Assembly (NCBI GenBank): GCA_016788525.1
Contig: JAEUPD010000143.1
Coordinates: forward strand, 1 to 37,311
Source: Rubrivivax sp.
GTDB lineage: Bacteria; Pseudomonadota; Gammaproteobacteria; Burkholderiales; Burkholderiaceae_C
Direction of reading: 5' to 3'
DNA length: 37,311 nucleotides
In this document: positions 25,421-34,093 of the stretch, piece after piece
How the letters are laid out: each line of letters opens with the position of its first letter
Position numbering within the stretch: position 1 is the first letter of the stretch
Program-made: the position numbers and the translations under genes
The notes under the pieces: model-generated
What the model was told of the DNA's origin: nothing
Seen by the model: only the letters and a program-made list of their open reading frames with translations
The model's database searches: none

Positions 25421-28200
25421 GCGGCGGCTCCTTCGTGCCGCGCCGGCGAGCGCGCCTTGGCCAACTTGACGCGCACGACGTCGGCGCCCGAGCCTGTGGC
25501 ATCGGTGAGTTCCATCGACATCGTCGTCAGCGAGTTCATGCTCGCCATGCCGAAGTCCTTGGCGTGCGGCGTCGCCCAGTGGTCGAACTGGCCGATCAAC
25601 AGCAGCGTGTCGGGCCGGATGCCCTGGCGCAGCACGGCACGCGCGCGCACCTTGCGCCGTGGGGTGGCGATCTCGACCGCATCGCCTTCGGCGATGCCGA
25701 GCCGGCCGGCCGCGCCGGTGTTCAGGATCACACCCTGGTGGCCGGCGATGTTCTGCGACACCTCGCGCATCAGCTGCATGCCGGCGTTGGCCCCCCACGC
25801 GTACTGCATGCTGCGCGCGGTGAGCAGCCAGAACGGGTAGTCCTCGGCGCGGCCGCCGACCTGGGCGACGCTCGCCTCCCACAGGCCCGGGAAGTCCTTC
25901 CACGCCGGCAGGCCCTGGTATTCCTTCAGCTGCGTGTCCCACCAGTGCATGTCGTGCTCGTGCAGCCGGCGGCCGAGCTCGCGGCCCACGCGCAGCAGCC
26001 GCTCCTGGTAGGGCAGTTCGAAGCGCAGGCCCTGCTTCATCATCGTGGGCAGCAGGTACCACTCGCGGCGCGGGAAGGGTCTGGTCGCCAGGCCATGCTC
26101 CTTCCACCACTCCAGGCCATGCGCATGCGCGCCATCGCTGACCTCGGCGCTGGCGGCGCGGCACACGGCGTCCCAGATCTGCTCGCGGTCGTGGCGCGCG
26201 CCGGTGTCCAGCGAGAAGTCGCCGAACTCGCTCTTGAGGGGCACGCCGCCGGCACCCTTGTTGATGGCGGCGTAGTACTTCTGGGCGATGCCGACGCGGT
26301 GCGCCAGCTCGGTGCTGATGTCGGTGAAGTCGCGTGCCTGGCCATGCGGCGCCACCACCGGCTGGCGCAGCGCGAAGCCCTGGTGGTCCCAGAACGACTC
26401 CTGGTACTTGGTGCCGCCCACGCGCCACAGCTGCAGGCTCTCCAGGTCCATCGCGTCGGGCAGCAGCACGTCGGCGAAGTGGTTCGTCTCGTCGTGCGTG
26501 TAGGCGAACGCCACCGTGAACGGGAAGCGCGCCATCTTCTCGCCGAGCGCAGCCGTATCCCAGAACGACACGCCGGGGTTGGTGCGGTAGACGAACCAGG
26601 CCTCGGGCAGCGTGACGCGCGGCAGGCCCTTGGGCGTTTCGTCGAGAAAGAGCCACGAGAAGTGCGTGGGCCCCAGCGCCTGGCTCCACGGCCCGTCGGC
26701 GGCCAGCGGCACCATGGTGCGGTAGGCGTTGCGGATGTTCGGGTTCGGCGACCAGTGCTCCTTGCTCGTCGGGTTCAGCGGGTAATGCATGAAGCCGTCG
26801 GGCCCGGGCTTGACGCTCTCGTGGCGGTGCGACATCGGCCGCGTCAGCCGGATGGTGGTGCCGATCGTGCCGCCGGGCACCTCCAGCGCGCCGGCCAGCG
26901 TGGCCATCAGCGTGCGCGCCCAGCAGCACTCGAAGCCGCCCCAGCCGTTGTTGACCGTCTTGCCCAGCGTCACCGCCACCGGGCGGTAGGGGAAGGTCGA
27001 GCCCTCGATCTCGATCGTCCGGCCGACGCAGGCGTGGTCGATCCACTCGTGGGCGATGCGGCGCATCGTCGCCGCCGGCACGTCGCACACCTGCTCGGCC
27101 CACTCGGGGCTGTAGGGCCGCATGTGCTCGACCAGGCGGGTGAACGCGGTGGTGCCTGGCAGCAGGCCGTCACGCCCGCTGTCGGCGAGCAGGTCGCCGT
27201 CGGGGCCGATCTCGACCGCGTCGACTTCGTAGCGGCCCTCGAGTGCCTCGTGCAGCGCGGCGGCGTCGTGTTCGCGCGCGGCGCCGCGCAGGGCGTCCCA
27301 CACCAGTGGCTTGCGACTCGTGCGCTCGCGCAGGTAGTAGCCGTTGGGCCCGACGAGATAGGGCGACGCAGTGCGCGTGGCGAGGAAGGGCAGGTCGAGC
27401 TGCTCGCGCGCCACCTCGTGCAGCAGCACGTGGATGAGCGCGAACAGGAACGCGGCGTCGGTCTTGGGCTTGATCGGCACCCACTCGGCCGAGCAGGCGC
27501 CGGTGATGGAAAGGTGCGGCTCGACCTGCACGCGCTTCATGCCGCGCACGCGGGCCTGCGCGTGGCGGGCCACACCGGTGACGCCGCCCGAGGCCTCGAT
27601 GTTGGAGCCGCAGGAGATGAGGTAGTTGGTGAGCGGCGTGTCCGGCGTGACGATGAAGGCGCGGTGCCAGAACTCGCCGTACAGGTGCTCGGAGTGGTAG
27701 CACTTGACGCCCTGGCCCGAGCCGAAGCCCATGTCCACCGGGCCCCAGGCCGCGAGGAACGCCGGGAACGTGCCCATGTACGACTGCGGCGTGCCCGCGC
27801 CGCCGAAGCTGGCCGCCACGCGCGGGTAGCCCGACTCGTCGACCAGGCCGCGGGCGCGGATGCCCTGCAGCCTGTCGGTGATGAGCGCAAACGCCTCGTC
27901 CCACGAGATCTCGACGAAGCCCGGGTCTTCGGCGCGGCCCTTCTTCGGGTTGGTGCGCTTCATCGGGGCCAGGATGCGGTGCGGGTTGTTCGTCTTCTGG
28001 ATCAGCCCGTAGGCCTTGACGCACACCTTGCCGCCGGCCGGGTGGATGCCGGCGGCGCAGAAGTTGGGCTCGACCTCGGTGGCCACGCCCGCTTCCACCT
28101 TGACCGTCAGCAGGTCGGGGCCGGCCACGCATTGGTAGCAGTAGGTGGGCACCTGGCGCACGCCAGGTGCTGCACGCTGGGCGGTGGGGGTGGCGGGCAT
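25417..28200 (-). CDS. padB: PadB-like phenylacetyl-CoA:acceptor oxidoreductase, molybdopterin subunit
   Basis: This 927-residue molybdenum enzyme of the DMSO-reductase superfamily has an N-terminal [4Fe-4S] site (C21, C24, C48, C60), HRILAPMKRTNPKKG, a possible molybdenum-ligand region around GVKCYHSEHLYGE (C167), and a C-terminal molydopterin-binding domain (FWLLTARSMQYAWG, GDAVEIATPRRKVRARA). Together with the FeS and membrane subunits next to it, and phenylacetate-CoA ligase, it matches Thauera PadBCD. PadBCD oxidises phenylacetyl-CoA to phenylglyoxylate with quinone as acceptor. No twin-arginine signal peptide is seen, consistent with a cytoplasmic active site. The ATG at 28200 has AAGGGGAG upstream. 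A related 4-hydroxyphenylacetyl-CoA or other arylacetyl-CoA substrate is possible. Confidence 0.86.
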   Translation of the reverse strand: MPATPTAQRAAPGVRQVPTYCYQCVAGPDLLTVKVEAGVATEVEPNFCAAGIHPAGGKVCVKAYGLIQKTNNPHRILAPMKRTNPKKGRAEDPGFVEISWDEAFALITDRLQGIRARGLVDESGYPRVAASFGGAGTPQSYMGTFPAFLAAWGPVDMGFGSGQGVKCYHSEHLYGEFWHRAFIVTPDTPLTNYLISCGSNIEASGGVTGVARHAQARVRGMKRVQVEPHLSITGACSAEWVPIKPKTDAAFLFALIHVLLHEVAREQLDLPFLATRTASPYLVGPNGYYLRERTSRKPLVWDALRGAAREHDAAALHEALEGRYEVDAVEIGPDGDLLADSGRDGLLPGTTAFTRLVEHMRPYSPEWAEQVCDVPAATMRRIAHEWIDHACVGRTIEIEGSTFPYRPVAVTLGKTVNNGWGGFECCWARTLMATLAGALEVPGGTIGTTIRLTRPMSHRHESVKPGPDGFMHYPLNPTSKEHWSPNPNIRNAYRTMVPLAADGPWSQALGPTHFSWLFLDETPKGLPRVTLPEAWFVYRTNPGVSFWDTAALGEKMARFPFTVAFAYTHDETNHFADVLLPDAMDLESLQLWRVGGTKYQESFWDHQGFALRQPVVAPHGQARDFTDISTELAHRVGIAQKYYAAINKGAGGVPLKSEFGDFSLDTGARHDREQIWDAVCRAASAEVSDGAHAHGLEWWKEHGLATRPFPRREWYLLPTMMKQGLRFELPYQERLLRVGRELGRRLHEHDMHWWDTQLKEYQGLPAWKDFPGLWEASVAQVGGRAEDYPFWLLTARSMQYAWGANAGMQLMREVSQNIAGHQGVILNTGAAGRLGIAEGDAVEIATPRRKVRARAVLRQGIRPDTLLLIGQFDHWATPHAKDFGMASMNSLTTMSMELTDATGSGADVVRVKLAKARSPARHEGAAA

Positions 28201-28244
28201 GGTGCTCCCCTTGGAGTCGCTGTGGGAGACGTCCTCGCGGGTGA

Positions 28245-28670
28245 TCAGCCCTGCGCGGACTGGGCGGCGGCCTTGGCCTTCTCGGCCTTGGCCGCCAGGC
28301 GCTGCGCGGTCTTGTTCACGTCGACGATGAACCGCGCATGCCTGCCGCGCACGATGGGTTCGACCGTGTCGCGGCCTTCGACCTCGAACACCACGGCGCG
28401 ACCATTGACCTCGGCCACGCGCACCGTGAGCGTGACCGGCATGCCCAGCAGCGTGGCACCGATGTGGTCGATCTCCACGCGGGTGCCCACCGAGTCTTCG
28501 CCGGCATCCAGGTGCGCCAGCAGCAGGTTGCGGCAGGTCATCTCGATGTCGCGCACCAGCATCGGCGTGGCGTAGACGCGCGCGGCTTCTCCCATGAAGT
28601 CGATGGTGCGCTCGCGGTCGATATCGAACGACGCAACGGCTGCGAGGCCGGGTTGCAGCGTGGGCTTCAT
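28245..28670 (-). CDS. FlK-type acyl-CoA thioesterase
   Basis: This 141-residue hot-dog-fold thioesterase resembles fluoroacetyl-CoA thioesterase FlK. By alignment from memory, the FlK triad Thr42-Glu50-His76 maps to Thr35 (VYATP), Glu43 (DIEM) and His69 (DHIGATLLG), with the same 8- and 26-residue spacing. LDAGEDSVGT is also shared. It lies 44 bases before padB in the same direction, so the substrate is probably an aryl-CoA of this pathway, not fluoroacetyl-CoA. It may discharge a stalled thioester or release the arylglyoxylate from CoA. A Lys/Ala-rich tail ends the protein. AAGGAC precedes the ATG. Confidence 0.82.
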   Translation of the reverse strand: MKPTLQPGLAAVASFDIDRERTIDFMGEAARVYATPMLVRDIEMTCRNLLLAHLDAGEDSVGTRVEIDHIGATLLGMPVTLTVRVAEVNGRAVVFEVEGRDTVEPIVRGRHARFIVDVNKTAQRLAAKAEKAKAAAQSAQG

Positions 28671-28772
28671 GGGTCGTGTCCTTGGGCTGTGAGTCGCAAG
28701 TGGGTTGCGGGTTGTCGCGGGTGGGGCGCTCGTGAATCGCTCGTCGATGGCTTGTTGCTGTGCGGTGCCGGC

Positions 28773-29480
28773 TCAGTGCCCGAGGTAGGCCTTCCGGACG
28801 GTGGCATCGCGCAGCAACTCGGCGGCGGTGCCTTCGACGGCCAGGCGCCCTGTTTCCATCACGTAGCCGCGGTCGGCGATCGCCAGCGCGGCGCGCGCGT
28901 TCTGGTCGACGAGCAGGATCGTCGTGCCGCGCGCCTTCAGCGCCTTGACGTGGTGGAAGATCTCGGCCACCAGCTTGGGCGCCAGGCCCATGCTCGGCTC
29001 GTCGAGCAGCAACAGGCGCGGGTCGGCCATCAACGCGCGGCCGATGGCCAGCATCTGCTGCTGGCCGCCCGAGAGCGTGCCCGCGGCCTCGGCGCGCTTG
29101 TCGGCCAGCGCCGGGAACATGGCCCACACCTTGTCGACGGTGGCGGCGGTGCCGCGCGCGAAGGCGCCCAGCCGCAGGTTGTCTTCGACGCTGAGCGCGC
29201 CGAACACCTGCCGGCCCTCGGGCACCTGCACCATGCCGCGCCGCACGCGCTGGCGTGGCGTCTCGCGGCCGATGTCGGCGCCGTCGAAGCGGATGGTGCC
29301 GGCGGCCAGCGGCTGCACGCCCGACAGCGTGCGCAAGAGAGTGGTCTTGCCGGCGCCGTTGGCACCGACGATGGCCACCAGTTCACCGGCCGCCACCTGC
29401 AGCGAGATGCCGTCCAGCGCCGGAATGCGCCCGTAGCGGCTGGCCAGGCCCTGCACCTGCAACAGCGGCTCGCTACGCAT
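28773..29480 (-). CDS. livF: ABC transporter ATP-binding protein (LivF type)
   Basis: This 235-residue ATPase has Walker A GANGAGKTT (39-47), the LSGGQQQML signature and Walker B LLLLDEPSMGLAP, the last with the second LivF hallmark PSMGLAPKLV. It energises the importer together with LivG. Its ATG lies 8 bases inside the 3' end of livG, so the two are translationally coupled. A gap of about 100 bases follows before the thioesterase gene. Confidence 0.92.
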   Translation of the reverse strand: MRSEPLLQVQGLASRYGRIPALDGISLQVAAGELVAIVGANGAGKTTLLRTLSGVQPLAAGTIRFDGADIGRETPRQRVRRGMVQVPEGRQVFGALSVEDNLRLGAFARGTAATVDKVWAMFPALADKRAEAAGTLSGGQQQMLAIGRALMADPRLLLLDEPSMGLAPKLVAEIFHHVKALKARGTTILLVDQNARAALAIADRGYVMETGRLAVEGTAAELLRDATVRKAYLGH

Positions 29481-30246
29481 CGGCCGGCTCCTCGGCGCCG
29501 AGATAGGCCTCGATGACGAGCGGGTCGCGGCTCACCTCGGCCGGCGTGCCTTCGGCCAGCTTCGCGCCACGGTCGAGTACCAGCACGCGGTCGGACACCT
29601 CCATCACGAGCGCCATGTTGTGCTCCACCAGCAGCACCGTCATGCCCTCGGCGGCCAGGCCGCGGATCAGCGCGTCGATCTCGTGCGCCTCGGTGGGGTT
29701 GAGCCCGGCGGCGGGCTCGTCCAGCAGCAGCAGCTTCGGCTCGGTGGCCAGCGCGCGCGCGATCTCCAGCCGCTTCAGCGCACCGTAGGGCATCGCGTCG
29801 GCGCGCGCGCCGAGCCAGGGCGCGAGGCCCACGCGCTGCATCAGCGCCGCGGCGCGCTCGCGGCTGGCGTGCTCGGCCCACACCGCGGGCTCCAGGCGCA
29901 TGAGCGCCGTGAGCAGCGAGCGGTTCTCGTGCAGGTGGCGCCCGGTCATCACGTTCTCGAGCGCGGTCATGTTGAAGAAGACCTGCAGGTTCTGGAACGT
30001 GCGTGCCAGCCCGGCCGCGGCGAAGCGGTGCGTCGGCTGGCCGGTGAGGTCGCGGCCGCCGAGCACGACGCGCCCGGCATCGGGCGTGTAGACGCCCGTC
30101 AGCAGGTTGAGCAGCGTCGTCTTGCCCGCGCCGTTGGGGCCGATGATCGCGTGCACCGTGCCGGGCTGCACCTCGAAGGAGAGGTCGTCGATGGCCTGCA
30201 GGCCGCCGAAGCGCTTGCCCAGGCCGGTGACTTGCAGCAGCGCCAT
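29473..30246 (-). CDS. livG: ABC transporter ATP-binding protein (LivG type)
   Basis: This 257-residue ATPase has Walker A GPNGAGKTT (36-44), the LivG-specific GLARTFQNLQVFFNMTALENVM segment, and Walker B LLLLDEPAAGLNP. It is the second nucleotide-binding subunit of the branched-chain-amino-acid-type importer. It follows livM by 22 bases and overlaps livF by 8. Confidence 0.93.
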   Translation of the reverse strand: MALLQVTGLGKRFGGLQAIDDLSFEVQPGTVHAIIGPNGAGKTTLLNLLTGVYTPDAGRVVLGGRDLTGQPTHRFAAAGLARTFQNLQVFFNMTALENVMTGRHLHENRSLLTALMRLEPAVWAEHASRERAAALMQRVGLAPWLGARADAMPYGALKRLEIARALATEPKLLLLDEPAAGLNPTEAHEIDALIRGLAAEGMTVLLVEHNMALVMEVSDRVLVLDRGAKLAEGTPAEVSRDPLVIEAYLGAEEPADA

Positions 30247-30268
30247 CGCGACCTCGCCGCCTCGCCCT

Positions 30269-31285
30269 TCAGCGCCGGCCGATGAGCCGTGCCAGCGTCG
30301 GCACGATGCCGCGCGGCATGCCCACCATGGTGGCGATGAGCACCGCGCCGAAGACCATCATCTCGTAGTCCTTCAGCACGGTGAGGAACTGCGGCAGCAG
30401 TGTCAGCACCGCGGCGCCGACCACCGCGCCCCAGACGGAAGCCATGCCGCCGAAGACGACCATGATGACGAGTTCCACCGAATGCAGGAACGACGCCTTG
30501 GCCGGCGTGATGAAGCCGGCGTAGTGCGCGGCCAGCGCCCCGGCGGTGGCGGCAATCAATGCCGATTGCACGAACACCATCAGCTTGAAGCGTGCCGCGT
30601 CGATGCCCAGCGTCCCTGCGGCCACCTCGGAGCCGTGCAGCGCGCGCAGCGAGCGGCCGATGGGCGAATCGATCAGGTTCAGCGCCAGCAGCACCGTCAG
30701 CCACAGCGCCGCGGCGACGATGGCGTACCACAGCGGCTCGCCTTGCACCGGCTGGCCGAACAGCACCAGCGGCGGCACGCTCATGCCGTCGGGGCCGCCG
30801 GTGAGGCGGTCTTCGTTGGTGAGCACGATGGAGGCGATGACGCCCAGGCCCAGCGTGGCCATCGCCAGGTAGTGGCCCTTCAGCCTGAGCGTCGGGCGCC
30901 CCACCGCCCAGGCCAGCGCACCGACCGCGGCCACCGCCGCCGGCAGCGACACCCACACCGGCCAGCCCCAGCGCGCCGCGAGGATGGCGCTGCCGTAGCC
31001 GCCGAGCGCGTAGAACGCCGCGTGACCGAGGCTGATCTGGCCGGCATAGCCGATCAACAGATTCAGCCCGACGCAGACGATGGCGTTGATGGCCACCAGG
31101 ATCGCCACCTCGAAGAAGAAGTTGTTGGGGAAGAACGGCGGCAAAGCGACCAGCAGCGCGGCGAAGGCAGCCAGCGACAGCGTGCGCGGCGAGCGCCAGC
31201 GTGCCCGGCCAGCGCCGGGCACGCCCGCAGGCGGGTGCGCGCTGCCGATCGGTGCGCGCTCAGACACGCTCACTGCCGCGCGCAC
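30269..31285 (-). CDS. livM: ABC transporter permease (LivM type)
   Basis: This permease of about 338 residues has the LivM signatures NAIVCVGLNLLIGYAGQISLGHAAFYALGGYGSAIL-type region, LKGHYLAMATLGLG and DSPIGRSLRALHGSEVAAGTLGID. A GTG at 31285 was chosen because GGAGG lies 8 bases upstream; a TTG six bases earlier has the ribosome site too close. Other GTG starts at 31273 and 31267 are possible. The gene overlaps the end of livH. Confidence 0.85.
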   Translation of the reverse strand: MRAAVSVSERAPIGSAHPPAGVPGAGRARWRSPRTLSLAAFAALLVALPPFFPNNFFFEVAILVAINAIVCVGLNLLIGYAGQISLGHAAFYALGGYGSAILAARWGWPVWVSLPAAVAAVGALAWAVGRPTLRLKGHYLAMATLGLGVIASIVLTNEDRLTGGPDGMSVPPLVLFGQPVQGEPLWYAIVAAALWLTVLLALNLIDSPIGRSLRALHGSEVAAGTLGIDAARFKLMVFVQSALIAATAGALAAHYAGFITPAKASFLHSVELVIMVVFGGMASVWGAVVGAAVLTLLPQFLTVLKDYEMMVFGAVLIATMVGMPRGIVPTLARLIGRR

Positions 31286-32153
31286 CGGCAATCCCTCCGG
31301 GCAGGAAGAACAGCACGCCGAGGATGACGATGAAGGCGAGCGCGTCCTTGTACGCCGAGGACACGAAGCCCGCGCTCAGGCCCTCGAGCAGCCCGAGCAG
31401 CAGCCCGCCGGCCACCGCGCCGCCGAAGCTGCCGAGGCCGCCGAGGATGGCGGCGGCGAAACCCTTCAGCCCCAGCATCACGCCCACGTCGTACGAGGTG
31501 AAGGTGATGGGTGCGGTGAGCACGCCGCCCAGGGCGCCCAGCGCGGCGGCGAGCGCGAAGCTCACGCGCATCACGCCGCGGGTGGAGATGCCCATCAGCC
31601 GCGCGGCCAGCGGGTTGATGGCGGTTGCGCGCATCGCCTTGCCGTACAGCGTGCGGCCGAAAAACCCGCCGAGCGCCACGACCGCCAGCGCGCTGCCCAC
31701 CAGCACCCACAGGCTTTGCGGCAGCACGCTGGCGCCACCGGGGCCGCCGATCGAGAGGGGAGTGTTGCCGCTGAAGGCCGGCAGCGCGTGGATGCGCTTG
31801 TCCCACACCACCTGCGCGGCCCCGCGCAGAAAGAGCGCCACGCCGATGGTGATGATGATCAGCGTCACCACGTCGGCCTGGCCGCCGGCCTGTGCGCGTT
31901 CCAGCGCCAGGCGCTGCACCAGCACGCCGACGATCGCCGCGCCGGCCACCGCCAGCGGCACCGCCAGCCAAAGCGGCAGGCCCAGCGCCACCAGCGACAC
32001 CGCGCCCATGCCGCCCAGCATCACGAACTCGCCCTGCGCGAAGTTGATGGCGTGACTGGCGTTGTAGACGATGGAAAAGCCCAGCGCGACCAGCGCGTAG
32101 ATGGCGCCGGCAGTCAAGCCGCCGGCGACGAACTGCAGCCAGGAGCCGGACAT
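31260..32153 (-). CDS. livH: ABC transporter permease (LivH type)
   Basis: This 297-residue permease has the typical LivH start GGLTAGAIYALVALGFSIVYNASHAINFAQGE and the later motif GLKGFAAAILGGLGSFGGAVAGGLLLGLLEG. With LivM it forms the membrane channel. It starts 49 bases after livK in the same operon. Confidence 0.93.
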   Translation of the reverse strand: MSGSWLQFVAGGLTAGAIYALVALGFSIVYNASHAINFAQGEFVMLGGMGAVSLVALGLPLWLAVPLAVAGAAIVGVLVQRLALERAQAGGQADVVTLIIITIGVALFLRGAAQVVWDKRIHALPAFSGNTPLSIGGPGGASVLPQSLWVLVGSALAVVALGGFFGRTLYGKAMRATAINPLAARLMGISTRGVMRVSFALAAALGALGGVLTAPITFTSYDVGVMLGLKGFAAAILGGLGSFGGAVAGGLLLGLLEGLSAGFVSSAYKDALAFIVILGVLFFLPGGIAGARGSERV

Positions 32154-32202
32154 CGTGTGCTCGCGCTGCTCATGCCTGTGGCAGTGAAGGCGCGGCGCGC
32201 CC

Positions 32203-33429
32203 CTACTTGACGAGAGACCAGGTGCCGCCCTTCACCTCGAGCATGCGGAAGGCGCTCAGGTCCAGCCCCATGTGGTCGGTGGCGCTCATGTTCACCACGC
32301 CGCCGGTACCGACATAGCCCTTGGTGGCTTCGATGGCGTCGCGCACCCTGGCCTTGTCGGTGCTGCCGGCGGCCTTGATGGCGTTCACGGCGATCATCAG
32401 GCCATCGAGCGCGTGGCCGCCGAAGGTGGAGACCTCGCTCTTGAACTTGCCCTCGAAGGCGTTGCGGTAGGCGGTGACGACGGGCTTCTGCGGGTCGCCG
32501 GCGGCCAGCAGGTCGGCCACCAGCAACGCCGCGGCGGGCAGGCGCACACCCTCTGCGGCGTCGCCGGCGAGCTTGATGTACTCCTTGGAGGCCACGCCGT
32601 GCGACTGGTACAGCGGCAGGCCGACACCCACCTGCTTGTGGTTGCGCGTGACGATCGCCGGCCCCTGGCCGAAGCCGGCGTTGAGCACCGCCTGCGCCCC
32701 GCTGCCCTTGATCTTGGTGAGCTGCGCGGTCATGTCGGTGTCGGCGGCGCCGTAGGTCTCGTCGGCGACGACCTGCACGCCGTGGTTGGGTGCCACCTTC
32801 AGGCACTCGCCGCGCATGCTCTTGTCGAAGCCGCCGCTGCCCGAGATGAGCGCGGCCTTGGTGAAGCCGCGCGCCTTCATGTCCACGAAGATCTTGTCGC
32901 AGGCCATGCGGTCGGTGTGCGGCGTCTTGAACACCCACTTCTTGGCCGGCTCGACGATCACCACCGCGCCGGCCAGCGAGATGAACGGCACGCCCGCGCC
33001 CTCCACCAGCGGCACCGCGGCCATCGTCGTGCCGGTGGTCGAGCCGCCGACGATGACGTCGACCTTGTCCTGCTCGAGCAGGCGCTTGGCGAAGGTGCGC
33101 GCCTTCTCGGCGTCGCCGGCGTCGTCGTAGCTGACGAGCTGCAGCTTGCGGCCGAGCACGCCGCCGGCGGCGTTGATCGCCGCGATCTGCATCTCGAGCG
33201 TCTTCAGCTCGGGGTCGCCGAGGAACGATGCCGGGCCGGTGACGGACAGGAAGGTGCCGACGCGGATGGGTTCCTGGGCCTGCACCGCGGGCGCGAATGC
33301 CGCCCATGGCAGCAGCGCGGCGGCGAGGGCGCCGCCGCGGACGCAGCGCGCCATGCGGCCGGTCATGCGGCGAGTCGTGAGGCTGGTAACGCCTCGGGCC
33401 ACGCCCAGAGCCAGGCGACGGATGCTCAT
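32203..33429 (-). CDS. livK: ABC transporter substrate-binding protein (LivK type)
   Basis: This 408-residue periplasmic binding protein has a long signal peptide with an Arg-rich start (MSIRRLALGVARG) and cleavage near AVQA-QEP (about residue 51). The type I periplasmic fold follows (VGTFLSVTGPASFLGDPELK, VDVIVGGSTTGTTMAAVP, FLAVSG-like PFISLAG). AAGGAG sits 7 bases before the ATG. It is first in the importer operon, divergent from the GNAT-Rrf2 pair. Members near aromatic genes often bind aromatic acids rather than leucine. That ligand assignment is inference. Confidence 0.9.
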   Translation of the reverse strand: MSIRRLALGVARGVTSLTTRRMTGRMARCVRGGALAAALLPWAAFAPAVQAQEPIRVGTFLSVTGPASFLGDPELKTLEMQIAAINAAGGVLGRKLQLVSYDDAGDAEKARTFAKRLLEQDKVDVIVGGSTTGTTMAAVPLVEGAGVPFISLAGAVVIVEPAKKWVFKTPHTDRMACDKIFVDMKARGFTKAALISGSGGFDKSMRGECLKVAPNHGVQVVADETYGAADTDMTAQLTKIKGSGAQAVLNAGFGQGPAIVTRNHKQVGVGLPLYQSHGVASKEYIKLAGDAAEGVRLPAAALLVADLLAAGDPQKPVVTAYRNAFEGKFKSEVSTFGGHALDGLMIAVNAIKAAGSTDKARVRDAIEATKGYVGTGGVVNMSATDHMGLDLSAFRMLEVKGGTWSLVK

Positions 33430-33592
33430 CGGGAATCTCCTTGCCGCGGGCGCGGCCGTGAACCCCCAAGGCCGAGAGGGGATAGGGGGCAGGGTGGCTA
33501 GAATGAGCTTCAGGGCCATTCTGGTACTGGAATGCAGGTTTTGACTTGATCTGGATCGTCCCTGTCCCGTGAGCCACCGAGGGAAAACACGG
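33430..33592. promoter_or_regulatory. Divergent control region between livK and the GNAT/Rrf2 pair
   Basis: About 160 bases carry three candidate sites. The near-palindrome CATTC-TG-GTAC-TG-GAATG is at 33517-33534 and includes the 9-mer ATTCTGGTA shared with the hemerythrin upstream region. An FNR-like half-conserved site TTGAT-CTGG-ATCGT is at 33546-33559. A TTGACTTG stretch begins at 33541. The region should hold the promoter of the long aromatic operon and that of the Rrf2 regulator. Confidence 0.5.
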
Positions 33593-34093
33593 ATGCCCAA
33601 GCGCGCTGCCACGGGGGCCCCCGCGCCCGAGGCGCCCCTCCAGGTGCGCGCGGTGAAGGCGGGGGACCTGCCCCAGGTCATCGCGCTGGACGCCACCGTC
33701 ACCGGGCTGCACAAGGCCGACTACTGGCAACGGGTCTACCGCCGCTACGGCGTGGCCGGGCAGGGCCTGAGGCACTTCCTGGTGGCAGTCAGCCGGCAGC
33801 AGGTGTGCGGCTTCGTCATCGGCGAGGTGCGCGACTGGGAGTTCGGCTCGCCACCTTGCGGCTGGGTGTTCGCGATCGACGTCGACCCGCGGGTGCGCCA
33901 GCGCGGGGTGGGCACGGCACTGCTGGCCGCCGTGCGCGAGCGCTTCGAGCGCGTGGGCGTGGACAAGCTGCGCACGATGCTGGCGCGCGACAACACGCTC
34001 ATCCTGTCGTTCTTTCGCAGCCAGGGCCTGACCGCCGGCCGGCTGATCCCGCTGGAACTGGACATCGGCCCGACGGCCGGCGCCCGCCCGTGA
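33593..34093 (+). CDS. GNAT-family N-acetyltransferase-like protein
   Basis: This 166-residue single GNAT domain begins after MPKRAATGAPAPEAPLQVRA and contains the acetyl-CoA-binding segment DVDPRVRQRGVGTALLAAV and the terminal LSFFRSQGL. The ATG at 33593 has GAGGGA upstream and was preferred over a GTG at 33569. Its DLPQVIALDATVTGLHKADYW start resembles both domains of the double-GNAT protein at 15227-16315, so the three domains are likely paralogues. It overlaps the Rrf2 gene by four bases. The target is unknown; protein or small-molecule acetylation are both possible. Confidence 0.83.
   Translation: MPKRAATGAPAPEAPLQVRAVKAGDLPQVIALDATVTGLHKADYWQRVYRRYGVAGQGLRHFLVAVSRQQVCGFVIGEVRDWEFGSPPCGWVFAIDVDPRVRQRGVGTALLAAVRERFERVGVDKLRTMLARDNTLILSFFRSQGLTAGRLIPLELDIGPTAGARP

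Noticed and set aside
25435-28575. A frame of over 1000 codons on the plus strand opposite padB.
   Set aside because: It has low-complexity composition without motifs, while padB on the other strand has full cofactor-binding features.
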